Positions 9,677-21,517 of a stretch of 64,000 nt of DNA are shown here, piece by piece. Numbering within the stretch: the stretch's first letter is position 1; each line of letters opens with the position of its first letter. Source of the DNA: Psychrobacter arcticus 273-4 (GTDB taxonomy: Bacteria > Pseudomonadota > Gammaproteobacteria > Pseudomonadales > Moraxellaceae). The stretch covers positions 2,294,001 to 2,358,000 of the forward strand of contig NC_007204.1 of NCBI RefSeq assembly GCF_000012305.1, given 5' to 3'. Below the pieces are notes generated by a model. That model had not been told where the DNA came from. It ran no database searches and saw only the letters and a list, made by a program, of their open reading frames with translations. The translations under genes were made by a program, and so were the position numbers.

Positions 9677-10912
9677 TTATAAATGCAAATCGGTTTCGCT
9701 ACCTTTGTGTTCAATTCGGCGTTGTTCACGGCGCTGGTAGCGCAGACCAGAAGCAGCAAACCATTGCAGCTTAGTCTCTTGTAGTAAGTCACTGAGCCCC
9801 TGCAACTGTACTTGTAAGGTTTGGGTCAACCAAAAGTAGCCTTGCCACTCAAAGCCTAAATTTTCCACACTTGGATATTCTGATACCGTGATTCGGGTAA
9901 TGGGACGAAAAACCTCGTCATTTGGGCTACGCAATACCGCCGCCATATGTTGCATCGCTTGAGTCAATTCATGTTGATAATGTATAAGTAGGATATGATT
10001 TTCATCGTCAATTTCAATATTAGCCAAGCGCGGCGCAGCACTTAATAATAAATCAATAGTACCAATAATATTACGATGCGTGCGCTGAATCGTCTCTAAC
10101 GTCTCTTTGTCGATTCCGGATTCGCTGGCAGTCGCAGCGATATGCGGGCGTACAGCTAACAAGCGCTTATTAATTTTTTGTAATGCTTTAACCAAAGATT
10201 TATTAACTGGTGTATCAGGTACAGATCGGCTCGCAGGATAAGTCAAACTTGATAAGCTAGTAGCCTTGCTAAATTTAAACGGCTTAGGCACCAACACCTC
10301 AGCATCAATATGATTTCCAACCCCTGCATACAGATTGCTGCATGTTTCAAGATTGCTTGCCAATAAAAACCGCCACATCAAGGTGGATTTTAGCGGTAAA
10401 ATCAAGGTTGCCGCGACTGCCACGCCAGCACCAAGCAAGATATTAAAGGCGCGATAGAGACCATCTTGGGCGATATTGGTGTGATCAGGGCTTGAGACAA
10501 TCATCAACATCGTAATACCCGTTAGCAGACCTATATAGCCCAACTGCTTGACTGCCACATAACCGATGATGCCGCTAATAATACCAATCAGCGCATAATA
10601 CAACCACAACCAGCCACCGATATCTTGAATCAGCCATAAAAAACTCAGTCCGACACCTACACCGAGTATGGTACCCAAAATCCGCTCTTTTGCCTTGGTA
10701 TAAATCGCCCCTTGATACTGCAACAAGCCCAATATCACAAACACAGTAATGGTTGTCCACTCACCATGTGGCAGGTTCGTAAACTCATTCACCACTAGTG
10801 CAATGAGAACGGCGCTACCCAAACGTATCGCATGCAGTACGTCAGCATGCTGATAGCGTGCGTAAGGCTCAATAAGCGGTGCGGTAAATCGTTGCCAAAT
10901 AGTCGGTTTCAC
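9677..10912 (-). CDS. FUSC-family inner-membrane protein (411 aa)
   Basis: The N-terminal half holds about six hydrophobic helices (for example VLIALVVNEF, ITVFVILGLL, LGVGVGLSFLWLI, LLGAGVAVAATLILPL), then a cytoplasmic C-terminal region of about 230 residues. This order matches the fusaric acid resistance/aromatic acid exporter-like superfamily (FUSC, YccS/AaeB relatives). It is shorter than AaeB (about 650 aa), so it is a half-size member. The first codon is GTG (10912). Transport substrate cannot be deduced. It is probably a single-gene unit. Confidence 0.78.
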   Translation of the reverse strand: MKPTIWQRFTAPLIEPYARYQHADVLHAIRLGSAVLIALVVNEFTNLPHGEWTTITVFVILGLLQYQGAIYTKAKERILGTILGVGVGLSFLWLIQDIGGWLWLYYALIGIISGIIGYVAVKQLGYIGLLTGITMLMIVSSPDHTNIAQDGLYRAFNILLGAGVAVAATLILPLKSTLMWRFLLASNLETCSNLYAGVGNHIDAEVLVPKPFKFSKATSLSSLTYPASRSVPDTPVNKSLVKALQKINKRLLAVRPHIAATASESGIDKETLETIQRTHRNIIGTIDLLLSAAPRLANIEIDDENHILLIHYQHELTQAMQHMAAVLRSPNDEVFRPITRITVSEYPSVENLGFEWQGYFWLTQTLQVQLQGLSDLLQETKLQWFAASGLRYQRREQRRIEHKGSETDLHL

Positions 10913-10964
10913 GCAGCACGCCTCTTATGATTAAGAGCAATTGGAATTAAAAAGGGTATAAAAA

Positions 10965-11000
10965 TAACGCCTTTTACCTATTAAAAGATAAAAGACGTTA
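10965..11000 (-). terminator. Probable terminator of gltBD
   Basis: TAACGCCTTTTA pairs with TAAAAGACGTTA with one internal mismatch; the minus strand then continues TATTTTTATA. It lies downstream of gltD, beyond repeat copy D, which would thus be in the gltBD 3' untranslated region. Confidence 0.6.
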
Positions 11001-11042
11001 AGTGTCAAAGCATGCTAGCATATCACCAGAAAAAAGCACGAT

Positions 11043-11180
11043 TATAGTCGGTGAAAAGTAATATCGATACAACACGTACTGCTGGTGCAAATTTTTCTTG
11101 CTTGCTGTGCCTACGCAGACAGAGGCTGCAAAAAATTTACACCAGCAATACGGTAGCGACTTTAAAGTATTTCAACTATA
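11043..11180 (-). mobile_element. Repeat element, copy D (138 bp)
   Basis: Standard-length copy with TATA at both ends, 32 bp after the gltD stop codon and before the gltBD terminator. It would be transcribed as a long hairpin at the 3' end of the gltBD mRNA. Confidence 0.93.
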
Positions 11181-11212
11181 AGCGAGCATTTGGCTGGTAA
11201 TCAGACTGATTA

Positions 11213-12667
<1,455 letters not shown>

Positions 12668-12817
12668 TCAGTATAGGTAGCCTCCATGAGGCAAATTTAC
12701 TTATACGCGCTGTCATTTACCTGCTCAAAACATCTATAAATTCATCTTGAAAATAACATTGTGTATCTCTAACATCTATAGATTATGCTACACAATGCTA
12801 TCCATAAATCAGATCAA

Positions 12818-15800
12818 TTATTGCGGATCAGCGGTCGTGGTCTTAAGCAAAGTAGCAACGTTTGCTGCTTTTGGCTTAACCAAGTAGAACTTACGCGCAT
12901 AATGCTCAAAGTCCACCAATATTGCCTGCCCCCATGCGCTACCCGTTTTATCGACATGTCTTTCGATGACTTGCTGTAAGTAGATACGGTGGCTTTCCAT
13001 CTGCTCGCTTGAGATACGATTTAAATCAATCAGCTCATGATTGCAGCGATCAAAGAAATCACCTTCCATATCGAGCACATAGGCAAATCCGCCCGTCATA
13101 CCTGCGCCAAAGTTGAGACCGGTACGTCCAAGTATTGTGATGATACCGCCAGTCATATACTCGCAGCAATGATCCCCTGTGCCTTCAATGACCGCATGAG
13201 CACCTGAGTTACGAACACCAAAACGCTCCCCTGCCGTACCCGCAGCATATAGCTTGCCACCTGTTGCGCCATATAAGCAAGTATTACCAATAATGGCTGT
13301 ATCCTGCGTCACAAAGCTTGAGTCTTTTGGTGGATAAATCACAATCTCGCCGCCCGCCATGCCTTTACCGACATAATCATTGGCGTCGCCTTCTAGCTCA
13401 ATGTGCAGGCCGCCAGCATTCCAAACGCCTAAGCTTTGCCCTGCTGTTCCGGTCAAGTGCAGCTTAATGGGTTTGTCACTCATGCCAAGATTGCCCCATA
13501 CTTGTGCAATCTCACCTGAGATACGCGCCCCAATCGAGCGATCACAGTTGCCAACGTAATAACTGTAGTCACCACCATTGCCTTGACGAATATTAAGCAG
13601 CATATCGCTAATCATTTGTTCAGCAAGCAAGCCTTTGTCAAATGGCTCATTGCGCTCAACCTGACAGGTTTGTGCTTTGCCGCTACTAGCAGGATGGCTA
13701 AACAGTAAAGGCGATAAATCAAGATGCTGCTGCTTAGCCGTGTTGCCTTCTAATATATCAAGTAAGTCAGTACGTCCAACCAACTCTTCCATCGTGCGCA
13801 CGCCAAGCTTTGCAAGCCATTCGCGCGTCTCGGTTGCGACAAACTTAAAGAAGTTAATCAGCATTTCAGCTTCACCGATAAAGTGATCATCGCGCAGTTG
13901 GGCTTTTTGAGTGGCAACACCCGTTGGGCAGTTATTTAAATGGCAAATGCGTAGATATTTACAACCAACGGCTATCATCGGCGTGGTACCAAAACCGAAG
14001 CTTTCAGCACCAAGAATGGCGGCTTTGACCACATCAAGTCCTGTCTTTAGACCGCCATCGGTTTGAATACGAACTTTATGACGCAAGCCATTCACTCGTA
14101 ATGATTGATGGGTTTCGGCAAGACCCAGCTCCCAAGGCGAGCCAGCATGATGGATAGACGACAGTGGCGATGCTGCCGTACCGCCGTCATAACCTGAGAT
14201 AGTAATCAAGTCAGCATAGGCTTTTGCCACACCAGTTGCAATCGTGCCAACACCCGGGCGCGAGACCAACTTGACCGACACCAGCGCATCTGGATTGACT
14301 TGCTTAAGATCAAAAATAAGCTGCGCCAAATCTTCAATCGAGTAAATATCATGATGCGGCGGCGGTGAAATCAACGTCACTCCAGGCACCGAATAACGCA
14401 GGCGTGCAATCAAGGCATTTACCTTGCCACCTGGCAGCTGACCACCTTCACCAGGTTTTGCCCCTTGAGCGACTTTGATTTGCATGACTTCTGCTGAGCG
14501 TAGATACGCGGGCGTCACACCAAAACGACCAGAGGCAATTTGCTTAATTTTTGAGTTACGTAAGGTACCGTAACGTACAGGGTCTTCACCGCCCTCACCT
14601 GAGTTTGAGCGACCACCAATGGTATTCATAGCGATAGCAATGGCTTCATGCGCTTCTGGCGACAATGCGCCTAGCGACATGCCAGCGGAGTCAAAACGCG
14701 ACAAAATGGCTGAGATATCTTCAACCTCATCTACTTCAAGAGGATTATCCGTTTTAAGCTGTAATAAATCACGTAAAGTAGCGACCGGACGGCTATTAAC
14801 GATTTCTGCATACTGACGATAATTGTCATAATTACCAGTTCGTACCGCCAGATGTAGACTATTAATCACATCAGGATTAAAAGCATGATACTCTTTATTA
14901 AAGACAAACTTTAATAAGCCGCCTTGATCAAGTGGTGCACGACGCTTAAAGGCATTTGCCGCGAGCTGCGCTTGATCTACTGCCAAATCAGCAAAGGTTG
15001 CGCCTTTAATACGACTTTGCACGCCTTTAAAGCACAGGTTAACGACTTCTTCAGAGAGACCCACCGCTTCAAATAACTGCGCACCGCGATACGAAACAAT
15101 GGTAGAGATACCCATTTTTGATAAGATTTTCAGCAAACCTTTGTCTAAGCCTTTACGGAAATTCATCCGCGCCTGAATCGGATCACCAAGCAGCTCGCCA
15201 GTCGCAACCAAATCATCAATCACGTCATAAGCCAGATAAGGATATACGCAGGTCGCGCCAAATCCAATCAAGACCGCTACTTGATGCGAGTCACGAGCAA
15301 GACCAGTCTCGATAATTAAATTGGCATCGGTACGAATACCTTGAGCGATCAGATAATGATGTACTGCGCCTGTGACCATCATGGCATTGGCAGGGACTTT
15401 ATCTACCGCAATGTCTTTATCAGATAAGACAATCAAGGTATGACCTGCGCGAATGCTGCTGGCAACTTGCTCACAGATAGCAACAATAGCTGCGGAAAGC
15501 TCTAGCGTACCCTCATAATTTAAGTCGATACGTGCCAGCTTAAAGGCAGGATCATCCAAGGTTTCAAGTTGCTGCATCTTACTTGCCGACAACACCGGCG
15601 ACGATAAGATAAGGCGATGCGCGTCGCGTGCTGATGGTGCAAACACATTGGTTTCAGCACCAAGACAGGTCTGTAGTGACATTACGATAGATTCACGTAG
15701 CGGATCAATAGGTGGATTGGTCACCTGTGCAAACTGCTGGCGGAAGAAATCACCAACATGACGAATCTGCTGCGATAGCACTGCCATTGGCGTATCATCA

Positions 15801-17281
15801 CCCATCGAACCAACTGGCTCTTGCGCATTTTCGGCATTAGGACGAATGATTTCTGTGCGTTCTTCCTTGGTAATGTGATACATTTTTTGCAATGCTTTTA
15901 GTGGCTCGCCGCGACATGCCTGCGCGGCTAGCTCTTCTTCCAAGCGCTCATCATCACGAATACGGGTCGCCTCGTCACGTAACCATTTACGATATGGATG
16001 TGCCTTTTTAAGCAAGGTCGCAATCGCCTTAGTATCCATGATTTGACCGGTTTGCGTATCGATGACCAGCATCTGACCCGGTCCGACACGACCTTTAGCG
16101 AGCACGTCTTTTGGCTTATAGTCCCAAACGCCTACTTCTGATGCAACTGTAATATAACCATTCTTCGTCGTCACCCAGCGTGATGGACGCAGACCGTTTC
16201 GATCCAGCATACAGACCGCATAGCGACCATCTTGAATAACAAGACCTGCCGGACCATCCCATGCTTCCATATGCTGTGAGTAAAACTCATAAAATGCCCG
16301 CAAATCCATATCCATGCTGTCGACATTTTGCCAAGCTGGTGGCACCAGAATCGACATCGAATGAAACAAGCTCATACCACCTGACATCAGAACTTCCAGC
16401 ATATTGTCTAAGCTAGATGAATCTGAGCCACTGCTATTTACCAATGGCGTTAATTCGTTCAAATTGGGCAGTTTTTCTGATTTTAACTTTGGCGTACGCG
16501 CCTCAGACCAGCTGCGGTTACCCGTGATAGTGTTCAGCTCACCATTATGTGCCAAATAGCGAAAAGGCTGTGCCAATGGCCAGCGCGGCAGCGTATTGGT
16601 TGAAAAACGTTGATGGAATACCACAATATGCGATGCCAAACGCTCATCTTGCAAATCTAAGAAGAAAGCCGGCAGATCTGATGGCATCACCAGACCTTTA
16701 TAAATAATAGTCTGACAACTCAATGAGCACACATAAAACAGCTCGTCATTATCTAAGCGCTGCTCGGCTTTTTTACGCGCCACAAACAGCTTACGGTTAA
16801 AGTCATCTGCAGCCAGATTATCAGGCGCATTGACAAATACCTGCTTAAAATCCGGTAATGTCTGACGCCCAATTTCACCAACAATGCTTAAATCAAGCGG
16901 CACATCGCGCCAGCCAGCTACCTCTAGTCCTTGCGCGATAATCTCGTCACTTAGTACTTGCTGGCTATGCTGTGCTTGGGTTTTATCATCATTAACGAAC
17001 ACCATGCCAACGGCAAAGTTGTCTGTTAACTTAAACTGCTGATCTGCCGCAATGTCTTTAAAAAAAGCAACAGGTGTTGCTAATAATAAACCACAACCAT
17101 CACCAGTTTTACCATCAGCCGCAACGCCGCCACGATGGGTCATACAACTTAAACTATGAATGGCTTTTTTTACCAAGTCATGACTGGCCTGACCCTCAAT
17201 ATGAGCAATCAAACCAAAGCCGCAATTGTCAGAAAAATCATCTGGCGAGGCCAAATGCGTATGGGAGGAGATCATTGACAT
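12818..17281 (-). CDS. gltB: Glutamate synthase [NADPH] large subunit (1487 aa)
   Basis: GltB hydrolyses glutamine in an N-terminal class II amidotransferase domain and channels ammonia to an FMN-containing synthase domain. The start at 17281 (MSMISSH) is chosen because AAGGA precedes it; a longer frame reaches 17371 without a ribosome binding site. This leaves a 19-residue propeptide ending at DN, with the catalytic Cys20 in [11 protein letters not shown], as expected for the processed enzyme. The 3Fe-4S cysteines are in [19 protein letters not shown]. The C-terminal third holds the GXGXG-rich beta-helix (for example [11 protein letters not shown]). gltD follows it. Confidence 0.95.
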   Translation of the reverse strand: MSMISSHTHLASPDDFSDNCGFGLIAHIEGQASHDLVKKAIHSLSCMTHRGGVAADGKTGDGCGLLLATPVAFFKDIAADQQFKLTDNFAVGMVFVNDDKTQAQHSQQVLSDEIIAQGLEVAGWRDVPLDLSIVGEIGRQTLPDFKQVFVNAPDNLAADDFNRKLFVARKKAEQRLDNDELFYVCSLSCQTIIYKGLVMPSDLPAFFLDLQDERLASHIVVFHQRFSTNTLPRWPLAQPFRYLAHNGELNTITGNRSWSEARTPKLKSEKLPNLNELTPLVNSSGSDSSSLDNMLEVLMSGGMSLFHSMSILVPPAWQNVDSMDMDLRAFYEFYSQHMEAWDGPAGLVIQDGRYAVCMLDRNGLRPSRWVTTKNGYITVASEVGVWDYKPKDVLAKGRVGPGQMLVIDTQTGQIMDTKAIATLLKKAHPYRKWLRDEATRIRDDERLEEELAAQACRGEPLKALQKMYHITKEERTEIIRPNAENAQEPVGSMGDDTPMAVLSQQIRHVGDFFRQQFAQVTNPPIDPLRESIVMSLQTCLGAETNVFAPSARDAHRLILSSPVLSASKMQQLETLDDPAFKLARIDLNYEGTLELSAAIVAICEQVASSIRAGHTLIVLSDKDIAVDKVPANAMMVTGAVHHYLIAQGIRTDANLIIETGLARDSHQVAVLIGFGATCVYPYLAYDVIDDLVATGELLGDPIQARMNFRKGLDKGLLKILSKMGISTIVSYRGAQLFEAVGLSEEVVNLCFKGVQSRIKGATFADLAVDQAQLAANAFKRRAPLDQGGLLKFVFNKEYHAFNPDVINSLHLAVRTGNYDNYRQYAEIVNSRPVATLRDLLQLKTDNPLEVDEVEDISAILSRFDSAGMSLGALSPEAHEAIAIAMNTIGGRSNSGEGGEDPVRYGTLRNSKIKQIASGRFGVTPAYLRSAEVMQIKVAQGAKPGEGGQLPGGKVNALIARLRYSVPGVTLISPPPHHDIYSIEDLAQLIFDLKQVNPDALVSVKLVSRPGVGTIATGVAKAYADLITISGYDGGTAASPLSSIHHAGSPWELGLAETHQSLRVNGLRHKVRIQTDGGLKTGLDVVKAAILGAESFGFGTTPMIAVGCKYLRICHLNNCPTGVATQKAQLRDDHFIGEAEMLINFFKFVATETREWLAKLGVRTMEELVGRTDLLDILEGNTAKQQHLDLSPLLFSHPASSGKAQTCQVERNEPFDKGLLAEQMISDMLLNIRQGNGGDYSYYVGNCDRSIGARISGEIAQVWGNLGMSDKPIKLHLTGTAGQSLGVWNAGGLHIELEGDANDYVGKGMAGGEIVIYPPKDSSFVTQDTAIIGNTCLYGATGGKLYAAGTAGERFGVRNSGAHAVIEGTGDHCCEYMTGGIITILGRTGLNFGAGMTGGFAYVLDMEGDFFDRCNHELIDLNRISSEQMESHRIYLQQVIERHVDKTGSAWGQAILVDFEHYARKFYLVKPKAANVATLLKTTTADPQ

Positions 17282-17971
17282 AGCTTGTCCTTTTAAGTGA
17301 GCGGCAGTATATGCAACCAATGTGATGCACAAACCGTTCTCCGCAAGCAGAACGGGCTGTATTATATTCATATATCCGGATTAATAAAGCGTGAGCAGAA
17401 AAATTATTGCCACTGCATGGGGGTTGATAAAAATACTTATCATAATCCCATGTATGCTAGCATCATTTAAGCCATCAATTTAACGCGGACGGATAAGATA
17501 ACTTTGATAAAGCATTCAATATCAATCGTCGCAAACCAAATTATTAAACACTTCAGCGTGATTACTCGTCTATTTTTTATCAGCCATAGGATTCAATACG
17601 AGTCTTATAACCTTGAATGAACAAAATAGTAAGTAGCTGAAAAAACGCAGTTTATCCATCAAACATGAACATAAGACGCCTATATTCAAGCGCCTTAACA
17701 ATCCTAATAAGGATGATAATAAGAGAAGTTGCGCCACTTGCGATATGCTGACTATAATGGATAATTAATAGCCGGTTGGCAAGTAGCAGCGCTTGAGATA
17801 CGATGTTTTCTGTTAATCGTTTATTCTAGATTTAATAAAAGCTCATCAGATAATCGGCTAATACATTACCATTTACGATAACTATACAGAACGTCGCCCA
17901 TGCTTATATTAGTGAATGATGGACAAAAAATCTAGTCTTTTCTGCCGAACCCATCAATAAATTATTCATAA
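17282..17971. other. Intergenic region upstream of gltB
   Basis: About 690 bp lie between gltB and the damX-like gene's terminator, both on the minus strand, with no protein-like frame. A TATAAT box on the minus strand at 17361-17366 could be a gltB -10 element, but no good -35 partner is seen at 16-18 bp. I see nothing else. Confidence 0.4.
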
Positions 17972-18004
17972 AAAAAGCCCGCTATATTTTTGACTGGGCT
18001 TTTT
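17972..18004 (-). terminator. Terminator of the aroK-aroB-damX-like unit
   Basis: AAAAAGCCC and GGGCTTTTT form a 9-bp stem with a 15-base loop; the outer A/T part of the stem serves as the U-tract. It lies 50 bp beyond the original stop codon (18055) of the damX-like gene. The matched A and T runs allow function in both directions. Confidence 0.8.
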
Positions 18005-18054
18005 AACGCAGATTTATGCTTAGAATCAATCTTTCTTTTCTTCGATGAGCTCTT

Positions 18055-18215
18055 TTATACTGTCGTTTTTGGTGCTGCTGCATTATTAGAACTAATATTA
18101 GCATTTTTATTTGCCGAGCCTGCATTTAAATTTTTATTATCCGAATTTACACTATTGGAATTAGCATTGCTATTCGGCGCTTTAGGTGTGGCAACCACTG
18201 GCGGTTTTTTCGGTG
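18055..18215 (-). pseudogene. damX: Severed 53-codon C-terminal tail of the damX-like gene
   Basis: The stretch codes, in frame with the damX-like gene once repeat copy E is removed, a 53-residue tail rich in Asn, Ser, Ala, Lys and Pro (starting TPKKPPVVATP, ending APKTTV). It carries no start codon of its own in a sensible place. It is the displaced end of the gene at 18335-19291. Confidence 0.85.
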
Positions 18216-18353
18216 TATAGTTGAAATACTTTAAAGTCGCTACAGTACTACTGGTGTAAATTTTTTGCAGCCTCTGTCTGCGTAGGCACAGCAAGCAAGA
18301 AAAATTTGCACCAGTCGTACCTGTTGTATCGATATTACTTTTCACCGACTATA
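18216..18353 (+). mobile_element. Repeat element, copy E (138 bp), inside the damX-like gene
   Basis: Standard-length copy inserted at a TA in codons for Asn-Thr. Read from the gene's side it adds the residues IVGEK and a TAA stop. Deleting it with one TA joins ACTAA-TA-CACCG in frame and restores the 53-residue tail. The right inner arm reads CCAGTCGTAC, one mismatch from perfect pairing. Confidence 0.94.
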
Positions 18354-19291
18354 TTAGTATCAGCGCTAGGCGCAACGGGCTTTTTGCTTTCTTGCTCAGG
18401 CTTACGGTTGTTATCAGTATTCTTAGGTTCTGAGGTAGTAGGGGCTTGCTCCTCTATACCGAAAATACGCTCTTCATTGACTGTTAAGGTGTCAGAGGCA
18501 TCAACGGATTGACGAATGCTTTCAGTCGCACTGCTATTGGCCGATTCTTGAGGATTACGATTGGTCGCACTGCTTGCGGTTTGCTCGCTGTTATTCACTG
18601 TTGGTGTTTTTTGACGCAGCGGCACTTCACGCTTGGTTGGTCGCAGATTGACTGAATGTGTGCGTTTGGTGCTCAGATCTTTTACAGGATCAGCGCGCTC
18701 ATAATTGTCGATGATACTGACATAGCGATTGATCTCTTCAGGCAATACTCGCACATTGGCAGGCAGCTTAAAATCTATCAACTTAGCCGCACCGACCGCT
18801 TCTTGTGGACTACTCATCAAGCCATAAGTCAGCATATAACGCACTTGTTCGTTTTCATCAAGGTGGCGGAAATAGGCAAATTTACTACGGTCTTCACGCC
18901 CCTCTAAATAACTGACAATCACATCATTTTCAGCGACATTCATAACTTGTACCGTCCACCTGCCTTTATTAGCAAGCAGATAACGCTTGTCTTTAAATTC
19001 ATCAGGATAACTGCGCAAATCGCGGACGGTTTCATCAAAACTGATAGGCTGCACACCGGTATCAAGCTCATGCAGCGATTCAATTTTTAATGGCTGTTCA
19101 AGCTCCGCCCTCAGTATTTTCGGCGCTGCTATGGGCGCGTTTTCTATCTTGGCACCCATCGCTGGCATTTGACTAAACATCCATACCAAAGCAGTAAGTA
19201 CGCCGAGCAGCAGGGTCGCTATCAGCCAAATCAGAGCTTGGCGGCGATAGGATTGGCTCGCGGTGCGAGTCGTCGAGCGAGATGCTGCCAT
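18335..19291 (-). CDS. damX: SPOR-domain-like membrane protein, DamX-like, truncated by a repeat (318 aa)
   Basis: Residues 20-41 are a single hydrophobic helix (LIWLIATLLLGVLTALVW) after a short basic cytoplasmic N terminus. Residues of about 110-190 (starting GRWTVQVMNVAEND) look like a SPOR peptidoglycan-binding domain, which targets denuded glycan at the division site. The gene follows aroK and aroB as damX does in Enterobacteriaceae. Unlike E. coli DamX, the domain is in the middle and is followed by about 120 low-complexity residues. The last five residues (IVGEK) and the stop come from repeat copy E; the original protein was 366 aa. The SPOR call rests on a short motif and on context. 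Confidence 0.72.
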   Translation of the reverse strand: MAASRSTTRTASQSYRRQALIWLIATLLLGVLTALVWMFSQMPAMGAKIENAPIAAPKILRAELEQPLKIESLHELDTGVQPISFDETVRDLRSYPDEFKDKRYLLANKGRWTVQVMNVAENDVIVSYLEGREDRSKFAYFRHLDENEQVRYMLTYGLMSSPQEAVGAAKLIDFKLPANVRVLPEEINRYVSIIDNYERADPVKDLSTKRTHSVNLRPTKREVPLRQKTPTVNNSEQTASSATNRNPQESANSSATESIRQSVDASDTLTVNEERIFGIEEQAPTTSEPKNTDNNRKPEQESKKPVAPSADTNIVGEK

Positions 19292-19402
19292 GGGGATGTC
19301 CTTGGTAAGGATATACTTAAAATAAGGGCGTAAAAATATAAAAAACTAGCAACTAAAGATAAAACCAAGCAATCTATTTAAATATATCAATACTCATGCT
19401 AT

Positions 19403-20569
19403 TTATAACACGGTTGCCGTTGTCGCTTGCGCGTCATCTTTAGCATGAATAGCATGTTGTGACAGCACATCAGTGAGCAAATCTGGGTCAAAATCATTGG
19501 TTAATACCGCTTCACCCAATGATTTTAACAAAATAAGACGGATTTGTCCGTGTTTCACTTTTTTATCATGACCCATTAGGTTCAAAGCCGTTTGCACGGC
19601 AATAGGTGGCGGTGTAATGGGTAAATTGGCTAACAATAATACGCGCTTGACGCGGGCGACTTCATCACTCGTTAACCAGCCGATTTTTTGCGACAGCTCA
19701 GCCGCTTGTACCATACCTGCCGCGACCGCTTCACCATGCAACCAATTACCGTAACCTTCATGGGTTTCAATCACGTGACCAAAGGTGTGACCAAAGTTCA
19801 ATAGTGCGCGTACGCCCGACTCTCTTTCATCTTGAGCGACGATATCCGCTTTGTATTCACAGCAGCGCTTGACTGCTTCACCAAGTATCACCAAGTTCAA
19901 TGCCATCATCGCAGGCAGATTGTGCTCAAGCCAAGTTAAAAAATCCGCATCCATAATCAGCGCATATTTGATGACTTCAGCAAGTCCTGCTGATAGCTCG
20001 CGAGCTGGCAAAGTTTTGAGCGTACTCATATCCGCCAATACCATTTGCGGCTGCCAAAATGCCCCAATCATGTTTTTGCCTTGTGGATGATTGATGCCAG
20101 TTTTGCCGCCAACACTTGAATCCACTTGCGACAGCAAGGTGGTTGGTATTTGGATAAAATTGACGCCGCGCATAAAGCTTGCCGCCGAAAATCCTGTCAT
20201 ATCACCAATTACACCACCGCCAAGCGCAATCAGGGTCACATCACGATTAAAATGCGCTGCCATCAATACATCATAAATCTGATTGATACTGGACTGGTTT
20301 TTATATTGCTCACCATCTGGCAGCACACAAACCTGCACGGTGAATTGGACTTCTAATGGCTGTTTTAGGGCTTTTAAATAAAGCGGCGCAATGGTCTCAT
20401 TGGTAACTATCAATACCTGCTGGCCGGCAATATAAGGGGCAACTTGGCTAGCCATGCTACTCTCTTCTGCTATTGCATTTTCAGTAGCTGTATTTTCAGT
20501 AATGACGATTGGATAGTCATGACTTTGTGTATGTACTGTCAAGTCAGCATGAAACAGTGGCGTTGCCAT
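19403..20569 (-). CDS. aroB: 3-dehydroquinate synthase (388 aa)
   Basis: AroB performs the second step of the shikimate pathway, turning DAHP into 3-dehydroquinate with NAD and zinc. Seen are the NAD-binding [11 protein letters not shown] near residue 115, [20 protein letters not shown], the Zn ligand region GLAEVIKYA, and the two histidines in [11 protein letters not shown] and [11 protein letters not shown]. The ATG follows a perfect AAGGAG. It is slightly longer than usual (about 360) because of an N-terminal acidic insert near residues 25-40. aroK lies upstream; repeat copy F sits between them. Confidence 0.96.
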   Translation of the reverse strand: MATPLFHADLTVHTQSHDYPIVITENTATENAIAEESSMASQVAPYIAGQQVLIVTNETIAPLYLKALKQPLEVQFTVQVCVLPDGEQYKNQSSINQIYDVLMAAHFNRDVTLIALGGGVIGDMTGFSAASFMRGVNFIQIPTTLLSQVDSSVGGKTGINHPQGKNMIGAFWQPQMVLADMSTLKTLPARELSAGLAEVIKYALIMDADFLTWLEHNLPAMMALNLVILGEAVKRCCEYKADIVAQDERESGVRALLNFGHTFGHVIETHEGYGNWLHGEAVAAGMVQAAELSQKIGWLTSDEVARVKRVLLLANLPITPPPIAVQTALNLMGHDKKVKHGQIRLILLKSLGEAVLTNDFDPDLLTDVLSQHAIHAKDDAQATTATVL

Positions 20570-20604
20570 GAAAATCTCCTTAAGCCTTACGAGTAAAAGT
20601 TAAC

Positions 20605-20742
20605 TATAGTTGAAATACTTTAAAGTCGCTACAGTACTGCTGGTGTATTTTTTTTGCAGCCTCTGTCTGCGTAGGCACAGCAAGCAAGAAAAATTTGCAC
20701 CAGCAATACGTGTTGTATCGATATTACTTTTTACCGACTATA
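20605..20742 (+). mobile_element. Repeat element, copy F (138 bp), between aroK and aroB
   Basis: Standard-length copy occupying 138 of the 221 bp between the aroK stop and the aroB start. Any aroK-aroB cotranscript would contain it as a hairpin just upstream of the aroB ribosome binding site. The right end reads TTACCGACTATA (one change from TCACCGACTATA). Confidence 0.93.
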
Positions 20743-20790
20743 TATAAATAGGTGTTCGATAATCTTTGTCACATCAACCATTTTTTGACA

Positions 20791-21360
20791 TCAGTCTTTT
20801 TCAGGTTCTGAAACGACAGACGTAGAGGCGCAAAATGAGTTAAGCTGCTGTAATAACTGATTGACCATGTGCCGTGGATACGTATGCCCTGTTGGCATAA
20901 TAATATGCGCCACTTGACGATATAAAGGATCACGCGCGCTGTATAAACCTTGCAGTATTTTTCTAGGGTTAGGCTGTTGTAATAAAGGACGCGATTTGTC
21001 TTTAGCGGTACGAGCCATTTGCACATCGACAGGCGCATTGAGATAAATGACGATACCGCGCTGCTTTAAAAATTCACGATTTTCAGCTGCCATCACAGCG
21101 CCGCCGCCTGTCGCTAAGACAATTTGCGGTTGCTGCGTCAGCTCATCTATCGCGCGCGTTTCACGTTCGCGAAAGCCCGCTTCACCTTCTTTGTCGAATA
21201 TCCAAGCAATATCAGCGCCGGTCTGCGACTCAACATACCAATCACTGTCTACAAACGTCCGCCCGAGCTGCTTTGCCAGTAATCTGCCGATTGTGGTCTT
21301 CCCTGCTCCCATCGGCCCTACCAAAAATACCGACGGTAATTCCTCAACCATAGTACTCAC
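20791..21360 (-). CDS. aroK: Shikimate kinase (about 186-189 aa)
   Basis: AroK phosphorylates shikimate with ATP. The P-loop GPMGAGKTTIG lies near residue 16, the shikimate-binding DSDWYVE near 38 (Asp), the REaER-type segment FRERETRAI near 63, GGGAV near 85, and the lid arginines in KDKSRPLLQ. The first possible codon is GTG at 21360; an ATG three codons later (21351) is an equal candidate, as neither has a strong ribosome binding site. It is the first gene of the aroK-aroB-damX-like group. Confidence 0.94.
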   Translation of the reverse strand: MSTMVEELPSVFLVGPMGAGKTTIGRLLAKQLGRTFVDSDWYVESQTGADIAWIFDKEGEAGFRERETRAIDELTQQPQIVLATGGGAVMAAENREFLKQRGIVIYLNAPVDVQMARTAKDKSRPLLQQPNPRKILQGLYSARDPLYRQVAHIIMPTGHTYPRHMVNQLLQQLNSFCASTSVVSEPEKD

Positions 21361-21457
21361 TCAGCTAAATTAGGTATGATACAACGTCATTGATATTCTG
21401 GCTAGTAATGAGCTGTGATTATTGTTAGTAAAATCCTTGCCAGCGTAAAAACCAGCC

Positions 21458-21493
21458 ATTAAAAAAGCAAGCACTAAGGCTTGCTTTTTTAAT
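21458..21493 (-). terminator. Terminator of the pilMNOPQ operon
   Basis: ATTAAAAAAGCAAGC pairs perfectly with GCTTGCTTTTTTAAT around a 6-base loop. It is placed 25 bp past the pilQ stop. The symmetric A and T runs could end transcription from either side. Confidence 0.88.
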
Positions 21494-21517
21494 GACTAAC
21501 AACCAATTGAAACCTGA

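Noticed and set aside
17990..18220. 76-codon plus-strand hydrophobic frame
   Set aside because: It is antisense to the severed DamX-like tail (Asn/Ala codons read backwards give Leu/Phe) and ends in the repeat.
18306..18512. Small plus-strand reading frames that begin or end inside repeat copies (for example here and at 61338-61592)
   Set aside because: They are chance frames created by the repeat and by the antisense of real genes. Their sequence repeats wherever the element does, and no ribosome binding site is present.
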